Shown: positions 1-8,084 of the stretch, piece by piece | How the letters are laid out: the number at the start of each line of letters is the position of its first letter | Position numbering within the stretch: the first letter of the stretch is position 1 | Source: a marine actinobacterium PHSC20C1 | Lineage (GTDB): Bacteria > Actinomycetota > Actinomycetes > Actinomycetales > Microbacteriaceae | DNA: 64,000 nucleotides | Assembly (NCBI GenBank): GCA_000153145.1 | Contig: CH672415.1 | Span: 374,885 to 438,884, forward strand | Direction of reading: 5' to 3' | Notes under the pieces: model-generated | What the model was told of the DNA's origin: nothing | Seen by the model: the letters and a program-made list of their open reading frames with translations, nothing else | Database searches by the model: none | Position numbers and translations under genes: made by a program

Positions 1-924
1 GAGAATGCCTCCGTTGTACAAATCGCTCTCCGGCTCGAGTAACGAGACCAAGACCGCAAACTCGCATCCTTTTTCGTTGCGGTCCTTATCCAGCTCCTTC
101 AGAAAATCTTCGTTCTTCCTCTTCGTCGCAGTCATATCGCTCTCGTTCTTCATCTCGAACATGATCGACATAATCTCGACGTTGGAAGCACTGTGCTCCC
201 GAAAGATATAGTCCCCTTTACTGCCGGACTTCGCGTCGTTATCCTTCTCGAAGTAGGCGTCCGGGAAAGCAGCTGAACGAAGGCGGTTGAACTCGATTTC
301 ACAGTGCTGTTCGAGCGTTTCGCCGACCATCTTTGTCGACAGCCGTGCCTTGAAATCCTTGTATGAGTCGATGGTCTCGGTCAAAATTCTGACCTCGGTG
401 CTGTGTTGCTCCTTGAGAGTGGACTCGAGTAGTTTTTGTTCGATCTCGGTTGCCTTTAGATTGCGGACTAGGTCGTCTCGGTCCCTCTCGACTGCGCTGA
501 GCGCTTCGTTGATGGCGAGCTGCTTTGCTAGTTCCGTCGACTTGAGTTCGGCTCGCAGCAGCTCGATAGCAGCATCCTTTTCGACTACATTCTTTTCGCG
601 CTCGTTCTTCGCCTCGTCACGCTCTTTCTCGACCGCACTTACAGCATCCTTCACGGCAAGCTGCTTCTCCATGTCTGTTGCCTTGAGTTCCGCTTTGAGA
701 TGCTCGATCTCAGTTTCTTTTTTCGCTGCTTCTTTTCCTAGGCCGCTCGCTATTTTTGATTCTGCGAGTTCGACAGCGATAATCTTTTCTTTTTCAGCGA
801 GCGCTAGTTGAGCGTGCAGCTCGGTTTTAAACTCGCGGTCTCGAACCTGCTTCAGAATATCGGCGTAGCCAGCCTCGTCGATTGTGAACGCTTTCTTGCA
901 GTGAGGGCAGATTATCTCGTGCAT
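1..924 (-). CDS. DUF2130 coiled-coil protein (3' end cut by window edge)
   Basis: The frame opens at ATG 924-922 and stays open to base 1, about 308 codons, so the C-terminus lies outside the window. A Shine-Dalgarno GGAGAGG lies about 10 nt upstream of the ATG. Residues 1-10 contain a CPHC motif, like a half zinc ribbon. Roughly residues 25-165 are a Lys/Glu/Ala-rich coiled coil with internal near-repeats (KQLA..A.SAVE.. and ELK.TE/D). From about residue 190 comes the conserved DUF2130 region (RLSTKMVGETLEQHCEIEFN, then EFAVLVSLLEPES). DUF2130 has been proposed to contain a nuclease-like fold, but no function is established. The neighbouring DUF368 gene is also on the minus strand, over 300 nt upstream, so it is probably a separate transcription unit. 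Confidence 0.85.
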   Translation of the reverse strand, partial: MHEIICPHCKKAFTIDEAGYADILKQVRDREFKTELHAQLALAEKEKIIAVELAESKIASGLGKEAAKKETEIEHLKAELKATDMEKQLAVKDAVSAVEKERDEAKNEREKNVVEKDAAIELLRAELKSTELAKQLAINEALSAVERDRDDLVRNLKATEIEQKLLESTLKEQHSTEVRILTETIDSYKDFKARLSTKMVGETLEQHCEIEFNRLRSAAFPDAYFEKDNDAKSGSKGDYIFREHSASNVEIMSIMFEMKNESDMTATKRKNEDFLKELDKDRNEKGCEFAVLVSLLEPESDLYNGGIL

Positions 925-1245
925 TGGAAAGTCCTCTCCGGGGATTTCTAGGTCGCGAACGCGACCATGCGAACCGGGAGGTTTGCCCAGCTCGAAGGAA
1001 ACCGAGCTTGTCTTATCTATTGACCCAGCACGTTAGCAGCTAGTCCATCATGTTGCTAGACGTATCGGGGTTGATCAAGCGCATTCGATAGAACAGCAGC
1101 CGAACTTCGAGAATACCTAGGTCCGGTCTCGAATGGCGTTGGGATTCGCTCCGGGGTTTCGCCCGATCCGGTCTCGGGCTGAGTAAAAATCTTTCGACAT
1201 AGAACCCTTATTAGAGGCAGTCTCTTTGGAGTCGGCGGCGTGCGG
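925..1245. other. Intergenic region with no supported gene
   Basis: This 321-bp gap lies upstream of the DUF2130 gene and downstream of the DUF368 gene. It should carry the DUF2130 promoter, but I cannot place a convincing -35/-10 pair. A small hairpin (GCCCGA 1161-1166 with TCGGGC 1174-1179) is visible. It is not followed by a T-run on either strand, so I do not call it a terminator. No RNA gene was recognised. Confidence 0.5.
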
Positions 1246-2295
1246 CTAGGGGGCGGGGATGATCTCGGGGGAGAGCATCCGCCGCTTCATGAGGGCAGCT
1301 TCTGTGGCCAGAATGCCGAGCACAACCGCGGCACCGGTGGCTATGAGTAGCAGCACTGGCCCGAGGTCACCTTCGGGTGCCAAGACCTCACCCGACTCGG
1401 TCTGCCAAGGCCACAGGGCGCGGAGCGAGCCGAGCATGAGGCCCGTCATGATGACGAGAGTCACGCGACGGCGATTCTTCAGCAGCCACTGCAGGCCCGA
1501 AACGAAGAGTCCCAAGCCGACAATCGCACCGACGATGAATGCGCCGAGGTAGGCGAAGTTGCGGTCGTTCACCGCGGCGAGAGTGGGTGCGTACATGCCG
1601 ACGATCAGCAGCAGGTAGGAGCCCGAAACTCCGGGCAGGATGAGCGCGCAGACCGCTAGCGCTGCTGCGAAGGCCACGATGAGTAGCGTCGGCTCGGCCT
1701 CGCCGCCGCGCGGCAAACTGGTGAGAGCAACAGCGACGCCGGCTGCCAGTAAGCCGATCAATATTTCTCGCTTCGTCCACCGGCCACCGACCATGCGGGC
1801 CGGCACGATGAGCGACGCGGCGATGAGACCGGCGGACACTGCGCGGGTGCCGGTCGGGTATTGCTCGAGCAGGGGAGCGAGCACCGCAGCGCCAGCAACG
1901 ATGGCCAGGAGCATCCCGACGCCGATCGGCAACACGACGTTCCACCGCACCGAACGGAAGTGGACGGCAGCGCGGGAAAGCCCGCGACCACGAATGCCGT
2001 CGCCGATGGTGAGGGCCACACCGCGCGCAAGGTGCCCGGCGCCGTCGATGAGAGAGTCGTAGACACCGACGAGTAGGGCGATGGTGCCGCCGCTGACTCC
2101 GGGAACGATCTCAGCGAAGCCGATCAGTGCGCCACGGATGCCGTCCCCGACAGCGCGTACGACGGGGTGAAGTCGAGTGCTTGCGTGCCCACTTTCAGCC
2201 TGTTGCGTTGTGGTGCGTGCTGTAGTTAGTTGTTCCGTCAATCCAGATCTCAATCTCGGTTCACGTTCCGCTGAGTGGTGGAGAGTTCTCAACAC
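1246..2295 (-). CDS. DUF368 family polyprenyl-phosphate transporter (PopT-like)
   Basis: The 349-aa integral membrane protein has the DUF368 signature near residues 55-80 (IGFAEIVPGVSGGTIALL) and a second PGVSGSYLLLIVG segment near residue 220. This internal pseudo-symmetry is typical of the family. DUF368 proteins (PopT) and DedA proteins have been reported to recycle undecaprenyl phosphate across the membrane for cell-wall synthesis. That role is known for homologues and inferred here. About 8-9 hydrophobic segments are visible. The GTG start at 2295 gives a charged 45-residue N-terminal extension without homology to the core, so a later start is possible. The gene is divergent from the ThrE-type gene, with 89 bp between starts. 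Confidence 0.85.
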   Translation of the reverse strand: MLRTLHHSAEREPRLRSGLTEQLTTARTTTQQAESGHASTRLHPVVRAVGDGIRGALIGFAEIVPGVSGGTIALLVGVYDSLIDGAGHLARGVALTIGDGIRGRGLSRAAVHFRSVRWNVVLPIGVGMLLAIVAGAAVLAPLLEQYPTGTRAVSAGLIAASLIVPARMVGGRWTKREILIGLLAAGVAVALTSLPRGGEAEPTLLIVAFAAALAVCALILPGVSGSYLLLIVGMYAPTLAAVNDRNFAYLGAFIVGAIVGLGLFVSGLQWLLKNRRRVTLVIMTGLMLGSLRALWPWQTESGEVLAPEGDLGPVLLLIATGAAVVLGILATEAALMKRRMLSPEIIPAP

Positions 2296-2384
2296 CGTGC
2301 AGACTGGTCGTTTTAGTTTAGGTGGCGGTAGCTGATGGCACTCTCAGGTACCACACGCCGCGCTCGTGCCCGTAGCCTAGAGAA

Positions 2385-3833
2385 GTGACTAAGGGCAGCA
2401 ACAACCGGCTACGGGAAATTCAGCAACGGGTGAGTCGATACCTCATCACGATGGCTGGGGGAGCACTGCGCTCAAACAATGCGCCCACTCAGCTCCTGTC
2501 GATCCCAGGCAGCGAGCAACAGCTATCCCAGCGCCACGCACGGTCCGTCATCGACCTGTGTTTGCGTGCTGGCGAGGCAATGTTGGCGACTGGAGCATCC
2601 GCCGCTGACGTTGTCGCGACGGTGCTGCGCATCAGCACCGCGTATGGCGTCAGTGGGATGCACGTTGACATCACCTTCACCTCGCTCACCGTGTCGGTGC
2701 ACCGGGGGATGAACGAAGATCCCATGTCGATCATGCGCATCGTGAAGGTGCGAACCATCGACTACACGCGGCTGCAAAACGTGTATTGGCTTATCGACGT
2801 AATCACTGGCCCCGACGGCCCTGGTGACGTGGATGAGACGCGCGAGCAACTGGGCGCGATACTGACAACACCGCATCCCTACCGACGCTGGGTCGTAACC
2901 GCAGGCAAGGCGCTACTCGCGGCAGGTGTCGTAGTGATGTTCGACGTGAGCTTCGTGCTCGTGCTTGTGGCGGCAGCATCCGCCGCTATCTCGGACATCA
3001 TGACTCGTCGCCTGGAGCGCTTGTCGGTTCCCGCATTCTTTGCTCAGATGGCTGCTGCGGCGGTAACTACCGTCATCGCGGTATTCATGTTCTGGCTGCG
3101 CTCGGTCGGGATTGAAATCCCCGGATCGAACAGTCCGACCGTCATTGTCATCGCCGGCATCATCATGCTTCTTTCCGGAGTCGGACTCACCGCCGCAGCC
3201 AGTGACGCGATCGGCGGCTACTACGTCACCGCAACTGCCCGTGGAATGGAGGTCATCATGATGACCCTCGGCCTCGCGGTCGGTATCTCCATCGTGCTGA
3301 GTCTCTCGCTGCGCCTCGGCATACCCGTAGCTGTGGGCGACTCTCTAGGAGACAACCGCAGCGTTATTTCCGGGATGGTCGGCTCTGCGATCATCGCCGT
3401 CGGCTTCGCCCTCGCCTCCTACGTGCGGATGCGGTTGCTGCCGATTATGGCCATCGGCGCGAGTCTCGTATTTGCCGTCTACTACTTCGTGCTGCCGCTG
3501 GCCTCGTCGCCAGGGCTGGCTCCCGCGATTGCCGGAACCGCGGCAGGCGCCGTCAGCTACCTTCTCTACCGTTGGCTGAAAGTGCCAGAAGGCGCCACAA
3601 ACATGGTCGGCATCATTGCTCTGCTGCCCGGACTCGCCCTATACCGAGGAATCTACTCGCTGATGGACTCCGAATTTGGGGTGACCGAGGCGCTGCCGTC
3701 AATGGTCATGGCCCTGGCAACCGGCCTCGGACTCGCTGCCGGAACAACCATCGGCGGATTCGTGGCACGGCGCACCTTCGGGTTCGACCGCTCGGCGATG
3801 TTGGCGCTGAAGCGCTCGCGGACGCCGCGTTAG
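2385..3833 (+). CDS. Threonine/serine exporter family protein (ThrE-like)
   Basis: The 482-aa product starts at GTG 2385. Residues 50-190 match the soluble ThrE N-domain (LCLRAGEAMLATGASAADV, then ITFTSLTVSVHRG, a conserved DUF1212 pattern). About ten membrane helices follow from residue 195 to 475. ThrE of Corynebacterium exports threonine and serine using the membrane potential; the substrate here is inferred. The length agrees with single-chain actinobacterial ThrE, in contrast to the split two-gene form. A downstream GTG or ATG start is possible because no strong ribosome site is visible. The gene is followed by a 78-bp gap and then the HNH nuclease gene. Confidence 0.88.
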   Translation: MTKGSNNRLREIQQRVSRYLITMAGGALRSNNAPTQLLSIPGSEQQLSQRHARSVIDLCLRAGEAMLATGASAADVVATVLRISTAYGVSGMHVDITFTSLTVSVHRGMNEDPMSIMRIVKVRTIDYTRLQNVYWLIDVITGPDGPGDVDETREQLGAILTTPHPYRRWVVTAGKALLAAGVVVMFDVSFVLVLVAAASAAISDIMTRRLERLSVPAFFAQMAAAAVTTVIAVFMFWLRSVGIEIPGSNSPTVIVIAGIIMLLSGVGLTAAASDAIGGYYVTATARGMEVIMMTLGLAVGISIVLSLSLRLGIPVAVGDSLGDNRSVISGMVGSAIIAVGFALASYVRMRLLPIMAIGASLVFAVYYFVLPLASSPGLAPAIAGTAAGAVSYLLYRWLKVPEGATNMVGIIALLPGLALYRGIYSLMDSEFGVTEALPSMVMALATGLGLAAGTTIGGFVARRTFGFDRSAMLALKRSRTPR

Positions 3834-3911
3834 TTCTCGTTGTTCAAAAGGCACAAATCAATGGCTTCCCGTTACGCTGAGTGAAACTTAGCGAACGAGG
3901 AGTGCAATACG

Positions 3912-5309
3912 ATGTCGGAGACTTCAAGCACAGCCACCAGATCAAACAAGAACCCGGCTGGGAGTTGGCTTGTCGCTTCGAATCCGACAAAGTTTCGGGC
4001 GGAAGAAGCGTTTGCCGTTCGATCACGAGTTGATTGGAGCGAATCCAGCAAAGCCCATATCGACGTGGACGACACGATCTATCTCTACGGCTCTTCTCCG
4101 ATCAGTGCTTTGACCCACATGTGCGTCGTCGAGCAGGTGGGGATTCCCTTCGAGGAGAGGATCAACGACGACGATTTTTGGGCAGACAGCAATGCCCTTC
4201 TCGAGCGCAAGGCGCGACCATGGATGCGGCTTCGACTAATTCATAGTTTCTCTGAACAGGAACGCCGGGTTCTTTCGCTGGAGTCAATGAAATTGAACGG
4301 GCTGCAGCATGCACCGCAGAGTCGAAAGCGTATGCCGGAAGGTGTGGCGGAACTGATAGCGCGAGAGTTAGCCGTGGTCAAGAACTTCTGGTGGGTAAAT
4401 CAGGGCGGCACCGCTGATCGGCGGCAGGACTTCCAGCATCTCTGGGCACCGCTCACCGCAGCCGACGGGCGACGAATGCGGCACTGGGATTCGCTCGATG
4501 AAGCGAAAGCCGGCGACGTGGTCGTTCATTACTCGCACGGCTACGTCATTGGGTCAAGCCAAGTCAGTAAAGCGAGCTCGCCCATGGCCAGACCGGCTGA
4601 TTTCGAGACCGGTGCTGTGAGGGACGATATCGGGCGTGAGGTTTGGCTGCACCATTTCCGAGAGTTCGAAGTCCCGGTTGAGCTCGAGGCGATTCCCCTC
4701 GAGCTCCGGAGGGACGATCTCGGGGAGGGAAGCCCTTTTGAACACAGCGGAAAAGTTCAGCAAGGATATTTCTTCCCGATCGTGTCCGAAATTGCCGGGG
4801 AGATCTTCAAAGCTGCCGGACTGCTCGAAAGCGGTCCGACGGACGGAGCGGAGCGCTCCGAGGCCTCAGCGGGCGACCCATTTGCCCAACGCCAGATTCT
4901 TTTGGATGCGACAGATGGCAAAGCAATCGTGAGTTATCGAAAGGAACAGTCGGGACTTCGCAAGCTCTTATTCGGCACGAAGGTGACAGAGCGCTGCGGA
5001 ATTTGCGCACGTGAGTACCCAGTGCAATTCCTTCACACTGCACACATAAAGTCTCGAAGTGCGTGCGCGCTCGAGGAACGGGGCGACTGGAAAAACGTCG
5101 TAATGCCAGCGTGCCTGTTCGGATGTGACGCGCTTTTCGAGAGGAGCTTCCTGAACGTTGGTCCGGATGGAGTGATTCAACTTCAAGGAAATTACAACGA
5201 GACACCGTCATTGGCTGCGTTCGCGAAATCGCTGGAGGGCAAAGTCGTGAGGGCTTTCACCCCGACTAATCGCGTGTACTTTGAATGGCGAAATAATCAA
5301 CTGGGCTAG
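3912..5309 (+). CDS. Putative modification-dependent nuclease: two EVE/PUA-like domains plus HNH
   Basis: The 465-aa protein has GAGGAG about 10 nt before the ATG. Residues 15-140 and 150-285 each look like an EVE/PUA-type module: SWLVASNPTKF with a later DTIYLYGS, and KNFWWVNQGG with DVVVHYSHGYVIG. EVE/YTH/PUA folds read modified bases. The C-terminus is an HNH endonuclease domain: CGIC 362-365, AHIKSR 377-382, then Cys401 and Cys405 before LFERSF. The family form would place metal-binding cysteines and a catalytic His here. This architecture is used by type IV restriction enzymes that cut modified DNA, and no methyltransferase gene is adjacent, which fits. The function is inferred from the architecture. 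The target modification cannot be read from sequence. Confidence 0.7.
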   Translation: MSETSSTATRSNKNPAGSWLVASNPTKFRAEEAFAVRSRVDWSESSKAHIDVDDTIYLYGSSPISALTHMCVVEQVGIPFEERINDDDFWADSNALLERKARPWMRLRLIHSFSEQERRVLSLESMKLNGLQHAPQSRKRMPEGVAELIARELAVVKNFWWVNQGGTADRRQDFQHLWAPLTAADGRRMRHWDSLDEAKAGDVVVHYSHGYVIGSSQVSKASSPMARPADFETGAVRDDIGREVWLHHFREFEVPVELEAIPLELRRDDLGEGSPFEHSGKVQQGYFFPIVSEIAGEIFKAAGLLESGPTDGAERSEASAGDPFAQRQILLDATDGKAIVSYRKEQSGLRKLLFGTKVTERCGICAREYPVQFLHTAHIKSRSACALEERGDWKNVVMPACLFGCDALFERSFLNVGPDGVIQLQGNYNETPSLAAFAKSLEGKVVRAFTPTNRVYFEWRNNQLG

Positions 5310-5420
5310 CCTGCGCAGCATCATTCCCGCTACGGGCCTTCCCTGATCTGGTTCGCACTACTTCGTTTCCTGTACTGCGCTGGTAATACTGATCGAAAGA
5401 ATGCCAACCAAGCCGCACGA

Positions 5421-6275
5421 TTAGGGCAGCGCATCCTCAACACAGGGATGAAGGTGCTTCGACTCGAGAGCAACCACCGCCTGCGAGGCGGCCGAAGCTA
5501 GCGCCCCATCCGTGTCGGCACCCAAAAGCGAAGCGTGCAGAAAGCCCGCAAAAAACGCGTCGCCGGCACCATTGGTGTCACGGATCTTGGCCGGCACCGC
5601 ATCCACCCGATGGAGCCCATCAGCGTCGAGCGCCATGGCTCCTTCCGCGCCTAACGTGCACACCACCACCGTGGCCCCCGCGTCTACCCGAGCGCGCATG
5701 AATGGCAGAGGGTCCGGCATCCCGTCGGCGTTCATGAATAGGTACGATGCCGCCTGAACGAACGGCTCATGAAAGTCTGACTGGCCATCGTAATCGTGGA
5801 GATCAGTCCAGATGGGGATGCTCGATGCAACTGCCTCCGGGAGAAGCGCTCGACTCGTCTCCGATAGGTCCATGACCAGTGCCTCTGCGCCTCCGGCCAG
5901 GGTGCGAAACGGCGCGACAGCAGGCTTGGCGAACGCGGGAGTCGACAGGTAGAGCGACACTCGCTCTCCGGCCCGCGTCATCAGATTCAGATGGCGTTCA
6001 CTAGCGCCGGGAACGATGACCGTATCCAGTTCAATACCGGACGAATCGAGCACTGAGCGAAGCCGGGCAGAGGCCGTATCGTCGCCCATCACCGTGTGAC
6101 AGGTGACCTTTCGGCCCAATCCGGCAAGGTGCAGCGCCTTACCGGCGGAGGTACCGCCAACGGTCTCAAAATCTTCCAACGCGAACTGCATGTGAGGACG
6201 CGGTTCGGGCAGGTGATCGAGATAGACGATGCTGTTCCACGACACTGGGCCAGAAATAAGGATGTGGTTCGGCAT
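5421..6275 (-). CDS. PfkB family carbohydrate/nucleoside kinase
   Basis: The ribokinase-type protein of 284 aa shows the N-terminal glycine pattern (ETVGGTSAGKALHLAGLG) and the PfkB signature 2 near the C-terminus (DTNGAGDAFFAGF), whose Asp is the catalytic base. It phosphorylates a sugar, nucleoside or related alcohol; the substrate is not deducible. ATG 6275 was chosen. An in-frame TTG two codons upstream (6281) is possible but less likely. The gene is convergent with the HNH gene, 111 bp apart. The remnant Cys-rich gene and the catabolic island start just upstream of it. Confidence 0.85.
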   Translation of the reverse strand: MPNHILISGPVSWNSIVYLDHLPEPRPHMQFALEDFETVGGTSAGKALHLAGLGRKVTCHTVMGDDTASARLRSVLDSSGIELDTVIVPGASERHLNLMTRAGERVSLYLSTPAFAKPAVAPFRTLAGGAEALVMDLSETSRALLPEAVASSIPIWTDLHDYDGQSDFHEPFVQAASYLFMNADGMPDPLPFMRARVDAGATVVVCTLGAEGAMALDADGLHRVDAVPAKIRDTNGAGDAFFAGFLHASLLGADTDGALASAASQAVVALESKHLHPCVEDALP

Positions 6276-6284
6276 GGTCAAACA

Positions 6285-6427
6285 TTACCGGCGCGAGCGG
6301 AGTTGGGTCGTGTGACAGGTGATCGCGCACCAATAACAACCGTTGACTTTTGGGTGGTGGTTCTTTGCGACATCCACAGCATCGCTGCACGAGGTGAATT
6401 CGCCGAGATCGGTGCGATTCTCGACGC
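6285..6427 (-). pseudogene. Truncated copy of small Cys-rich gene
   Basis: On the minus strand this encodes VENRTDLGEF..SCSDAVDVAK and NGCYWCAITCHTT, the C-terminal two thirds of the intact 71-aa protein at 15917-16132. The N-terminal part (MPYFTVNKN and following) is absent upstream of 6427. The original stop after CHTT is lost, adding QLRSRR. A frame stays open further upstream but that extension has no resemblance to the intact copy. It is best read as a fragment generated by duplication or recombination at the left edge of the catabolic island. Confidence 0.7.
6306..6426. repeat. Left copy of 121-bp direct repeat flanking the catabolic island
   Basis: Aligned without gaps to 15920-16040, the two copies differ at 9 positions (112/121 identical by hand). 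Most differences are transitions. Similarity stops sharply at both ends: the sequence upstream of 6306 and downstream of 6426 does not match the right copy. The repeat encodes the conserved C-terminal part of the small Cys-rich protein. Confidence 0.85.
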
Positions 6428-6499
6428 CGGATAGAGGCGCTTGAATCGCCCAGAACATCCTGCAGACACCACCAATATTTAGAATAATAAATAAATGCA

Positions 6500-6527
6500 T
6501 TGACATCGTCAATATATTCAATAGAGT
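6500..6527 (+). promoter_or_regulatory. Candidate promoter and TTGAC-N3-GTCAA dyad for the catabolic operon
   Basis: TTGACA at 6500-6505 is followed, after 16 bp, by TAGAGT at 6522-6527 in an AT-rich stretch unlike the surrounding DNA. TTGAC and GTCAA form an inverted repeat over 6500-6512 that overlaps the -35 box, so it could be an operator. The start of the first gene is about 250 bp downstream, leaving a long leader. Motif matching was by eye only. Confidence 0.4.
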
Positions 6528-6546
6528 TGTGTTTAGTCCTCAAGTG

Positions 6547-6560
6547 CAGTGTTAACACTG
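6547..6560. promoter_or_regulatory. Perfect 14-bp palindrome CAGTGTTAACACTG upstream of the catabolic operon
   Basis: The 14 bases are a perfect inverted repeat with AGTG/CACT arms. They lie 20 bp downstream of the candidate -10 box, a position suited to repression. The regulator's own promoter region has a related palindrome with AGTG/CACT arms (15020-15031) but no TTAA spacer. Binding by the XRE-cupin protein is inferred. Confidence 0.4.
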
Positions 6561-6774
6561 TAGGCGTCGGTTCTCCGATATGCCTTCACAACCGTGCATT
6601 GGAAAGTCTACGAAGAGCAATGCGTAGCACCTTCGGGTTTGCGCCCTTTCTTGGGTACAGCGCCTCACAGAGGCCGTCCTAAAAACCGATAGGCATTTAC
6701 CGACTCGACCTTGTCGTGGCGGCAAATTCCAGCACCCTCATGCGCCAATGGCGGCGTAAAAGAAGGAATCAAAC

Positions 6775-8073
6775 ATGCTCAGTACTACGGTCACAGACAC
6801 AGTTCATCTCCCCAAGGGGCTCACTCCGGAGGTTCGCCGAGGACTTCTTGGCCTTGGCCTTGGCAACACCTTGGAGTGGTTCGACTGGATGATCTTCGGT
6901 CTTCTCTCGGCCTTCATCGGCCCCAAATTCTTCCCCTCCGACGACCCGCTCACTGCCACCTTGAGCGCCCTCGCCGTGTTTGCGGTCGGCTTCGCTTTCC
7001 GACCCCTCGGTGGGATTCTTCTCGGAACGATTGCTGACCGCATCGGCCGGCGCCGGGTCATGCTCCTTTCGATTTCGATGATGGCCGGAACTACGGCCAT
7101 CATCGCCATCGCGCCAACCTACGAGCAGATCGGCGCCTGGGCAGGCATCATCCTGCTGCTCTGCCGTGTTGTGCAGGGAATTTCCACGGGTATCGAGGCT
7201 CCTCTATCCACAGCGCACGCAGTAGAGCTCGCGCCGGTCGGGCGTGAGGGCCTGGTCGCGGGGCTCATGTCGTTCTATGTCAACATCGGCATCCTTCTTG
7301 CTTCGCTCACAAGTTTTCTCACCAGCCTTATTCTCGGCGGTGAAGTTATGGCCGACTGGGGATGGCGCGTGCCATTCATTATCGGCGCACTCTTCGGCCT
7401 CGTCGTTGTTTACCTTCGCCAATCCCTGCCGGAAACGATGACCTCCGAAGAGCTAGCGGAAGCGTCGCCCAAAAAAGTGTGGACTGATGTGCGCAAGCAC
7501 TGGCTGAGCGTACTCGCGATCATCTTCGTAGTCGGCGCCGCTCAAGCGTATAGCTACGCCTGGAACGTTGGGCTCCCGAGTGCCGCCCGAGGAAACTTCA
7601 AAGAAGACCCTACTGAAGTCTTTGCCCTGACCAGCCTGCTCGGTCTCATCTTGGTAATAGGTAGCTGGATAATCGGCAAGCTTGTTGATGGCAAAGCGAT
7701 GTCTAAGTGGTTCCTTGTCACGCGACTCCTCGCAATCCCTTCAGTTTTCCTCATGCTGCTGTATGTAGAGCCCGGGATTGTCAACTTCGCCGCAGTTCTT
7801 CTCGGCGGCTCGATCGTGCTCGTGCTGAACATGACGCTCTACAACGTTGTCGCCTCGTCGCTCATGCCCAAGAGTTGCCGCGGAACAGGCGTCTCGTTGG
7901 GATACGGAGTCGGCGTCGCTCTATTTGGCGGAACCGCGTCCTATCTCCTCGTCTGGCTGCAGTCGGTTGGACTGACCTGGGTCTTCCCCGTCTACGTCGC
8001 TGTGCTCTCCATCCTCAGCATCGTCTTCTATCTGCTAGCTCGCCGCTCAAACGGTCTCTTCGTAGGAAAGTAA
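6775..8073 (+). CDS. MFS permease, metabolite:H+ symporter type
   Basis: The 432-aa protein has 12 predicted hydrophobic helices. It opens with the MHS/SHS-type N-terminus (GLLGLGLGNTLEWFDWMIFG) and carries the GTIADRIGRR motif between helices 2 and 3, typical of the symporter group that imports organic acids, betaines and aromatic acids. GAAGGAATC lies just before the ATG. It is the first gene of the catabolic set and is followed after 11 bp by the FAD oxidoreductase, so it most likely imports the pathway substrate. That makes the substrate probably a small organic anion or zwitterion. Exact specificity is unknown. Confidence 0.88.
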   Translation: MLSTTVTDTVHLPKGLTPEVRRGLLGLGLGNTLEWFDWMIFGLLSAFIGPKFFPSDDPLTATLSALAVFAVGFAFRPLGGILLGTIADRIGRRRVMLLSISMMAGTTAIIAIAPTYEQIGAWAGIILLLCRVVQGISTGIEAPLSTAHAVELAPVGREGLVAGLMSFYVNIGILLASLTSFLTSLILGGEVMADWGWRVPFIIGALFGLVVVYLRQSLPETMTSEELAEASPKKVWTDVRKHWLSVLAIIFVVGAAQAYSYAWNVGLPSAARGNFKEDPTEVFALTSLLGLILVIGSWIIGKLVDGKAMSKWFLVTRLLAIPSVFLMLLYVEPGIVNFAAVLLGGSIVLVLNMTLYNVVASSLMPKSCRGTGVSLGYGVGVALFGGTASYLLVWLQSVGLTWVFPVYVAVLSILSIVFYLLARRSNGLFVGK

Positions 8074-8084
8074 GGAACAACACA

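Noticed and set aside
287..811. Long plus-strand open frame of 174 codons
   Set aside because: It lies fully inside the minus-strand DUF2130 gene, has a Ser-rich composition typical of a complement of a coiled-coil gene, and no ribosome site.
1161..1179. GCCCGA/TCGGGC hairpin as terminator of the DUF368 gene
   Set aside because: The stem is only 6 bp and no T-run follows on the minus strand.
5345..5375. CCTGATCTGGTTC resembling part of a TPP riboswitch
   Set aside because: The following bases do not match the conserved riboswitch end (no GCGNAGGGA), and no thiamine gene is downstream.
6427..6521. Reading the left Cys-rich frame as an intact 78-aa gene
   Set aside because: The N-terminal 32 residues have no resemblance to the intact copy and the stop is lost, which fits a fragment.
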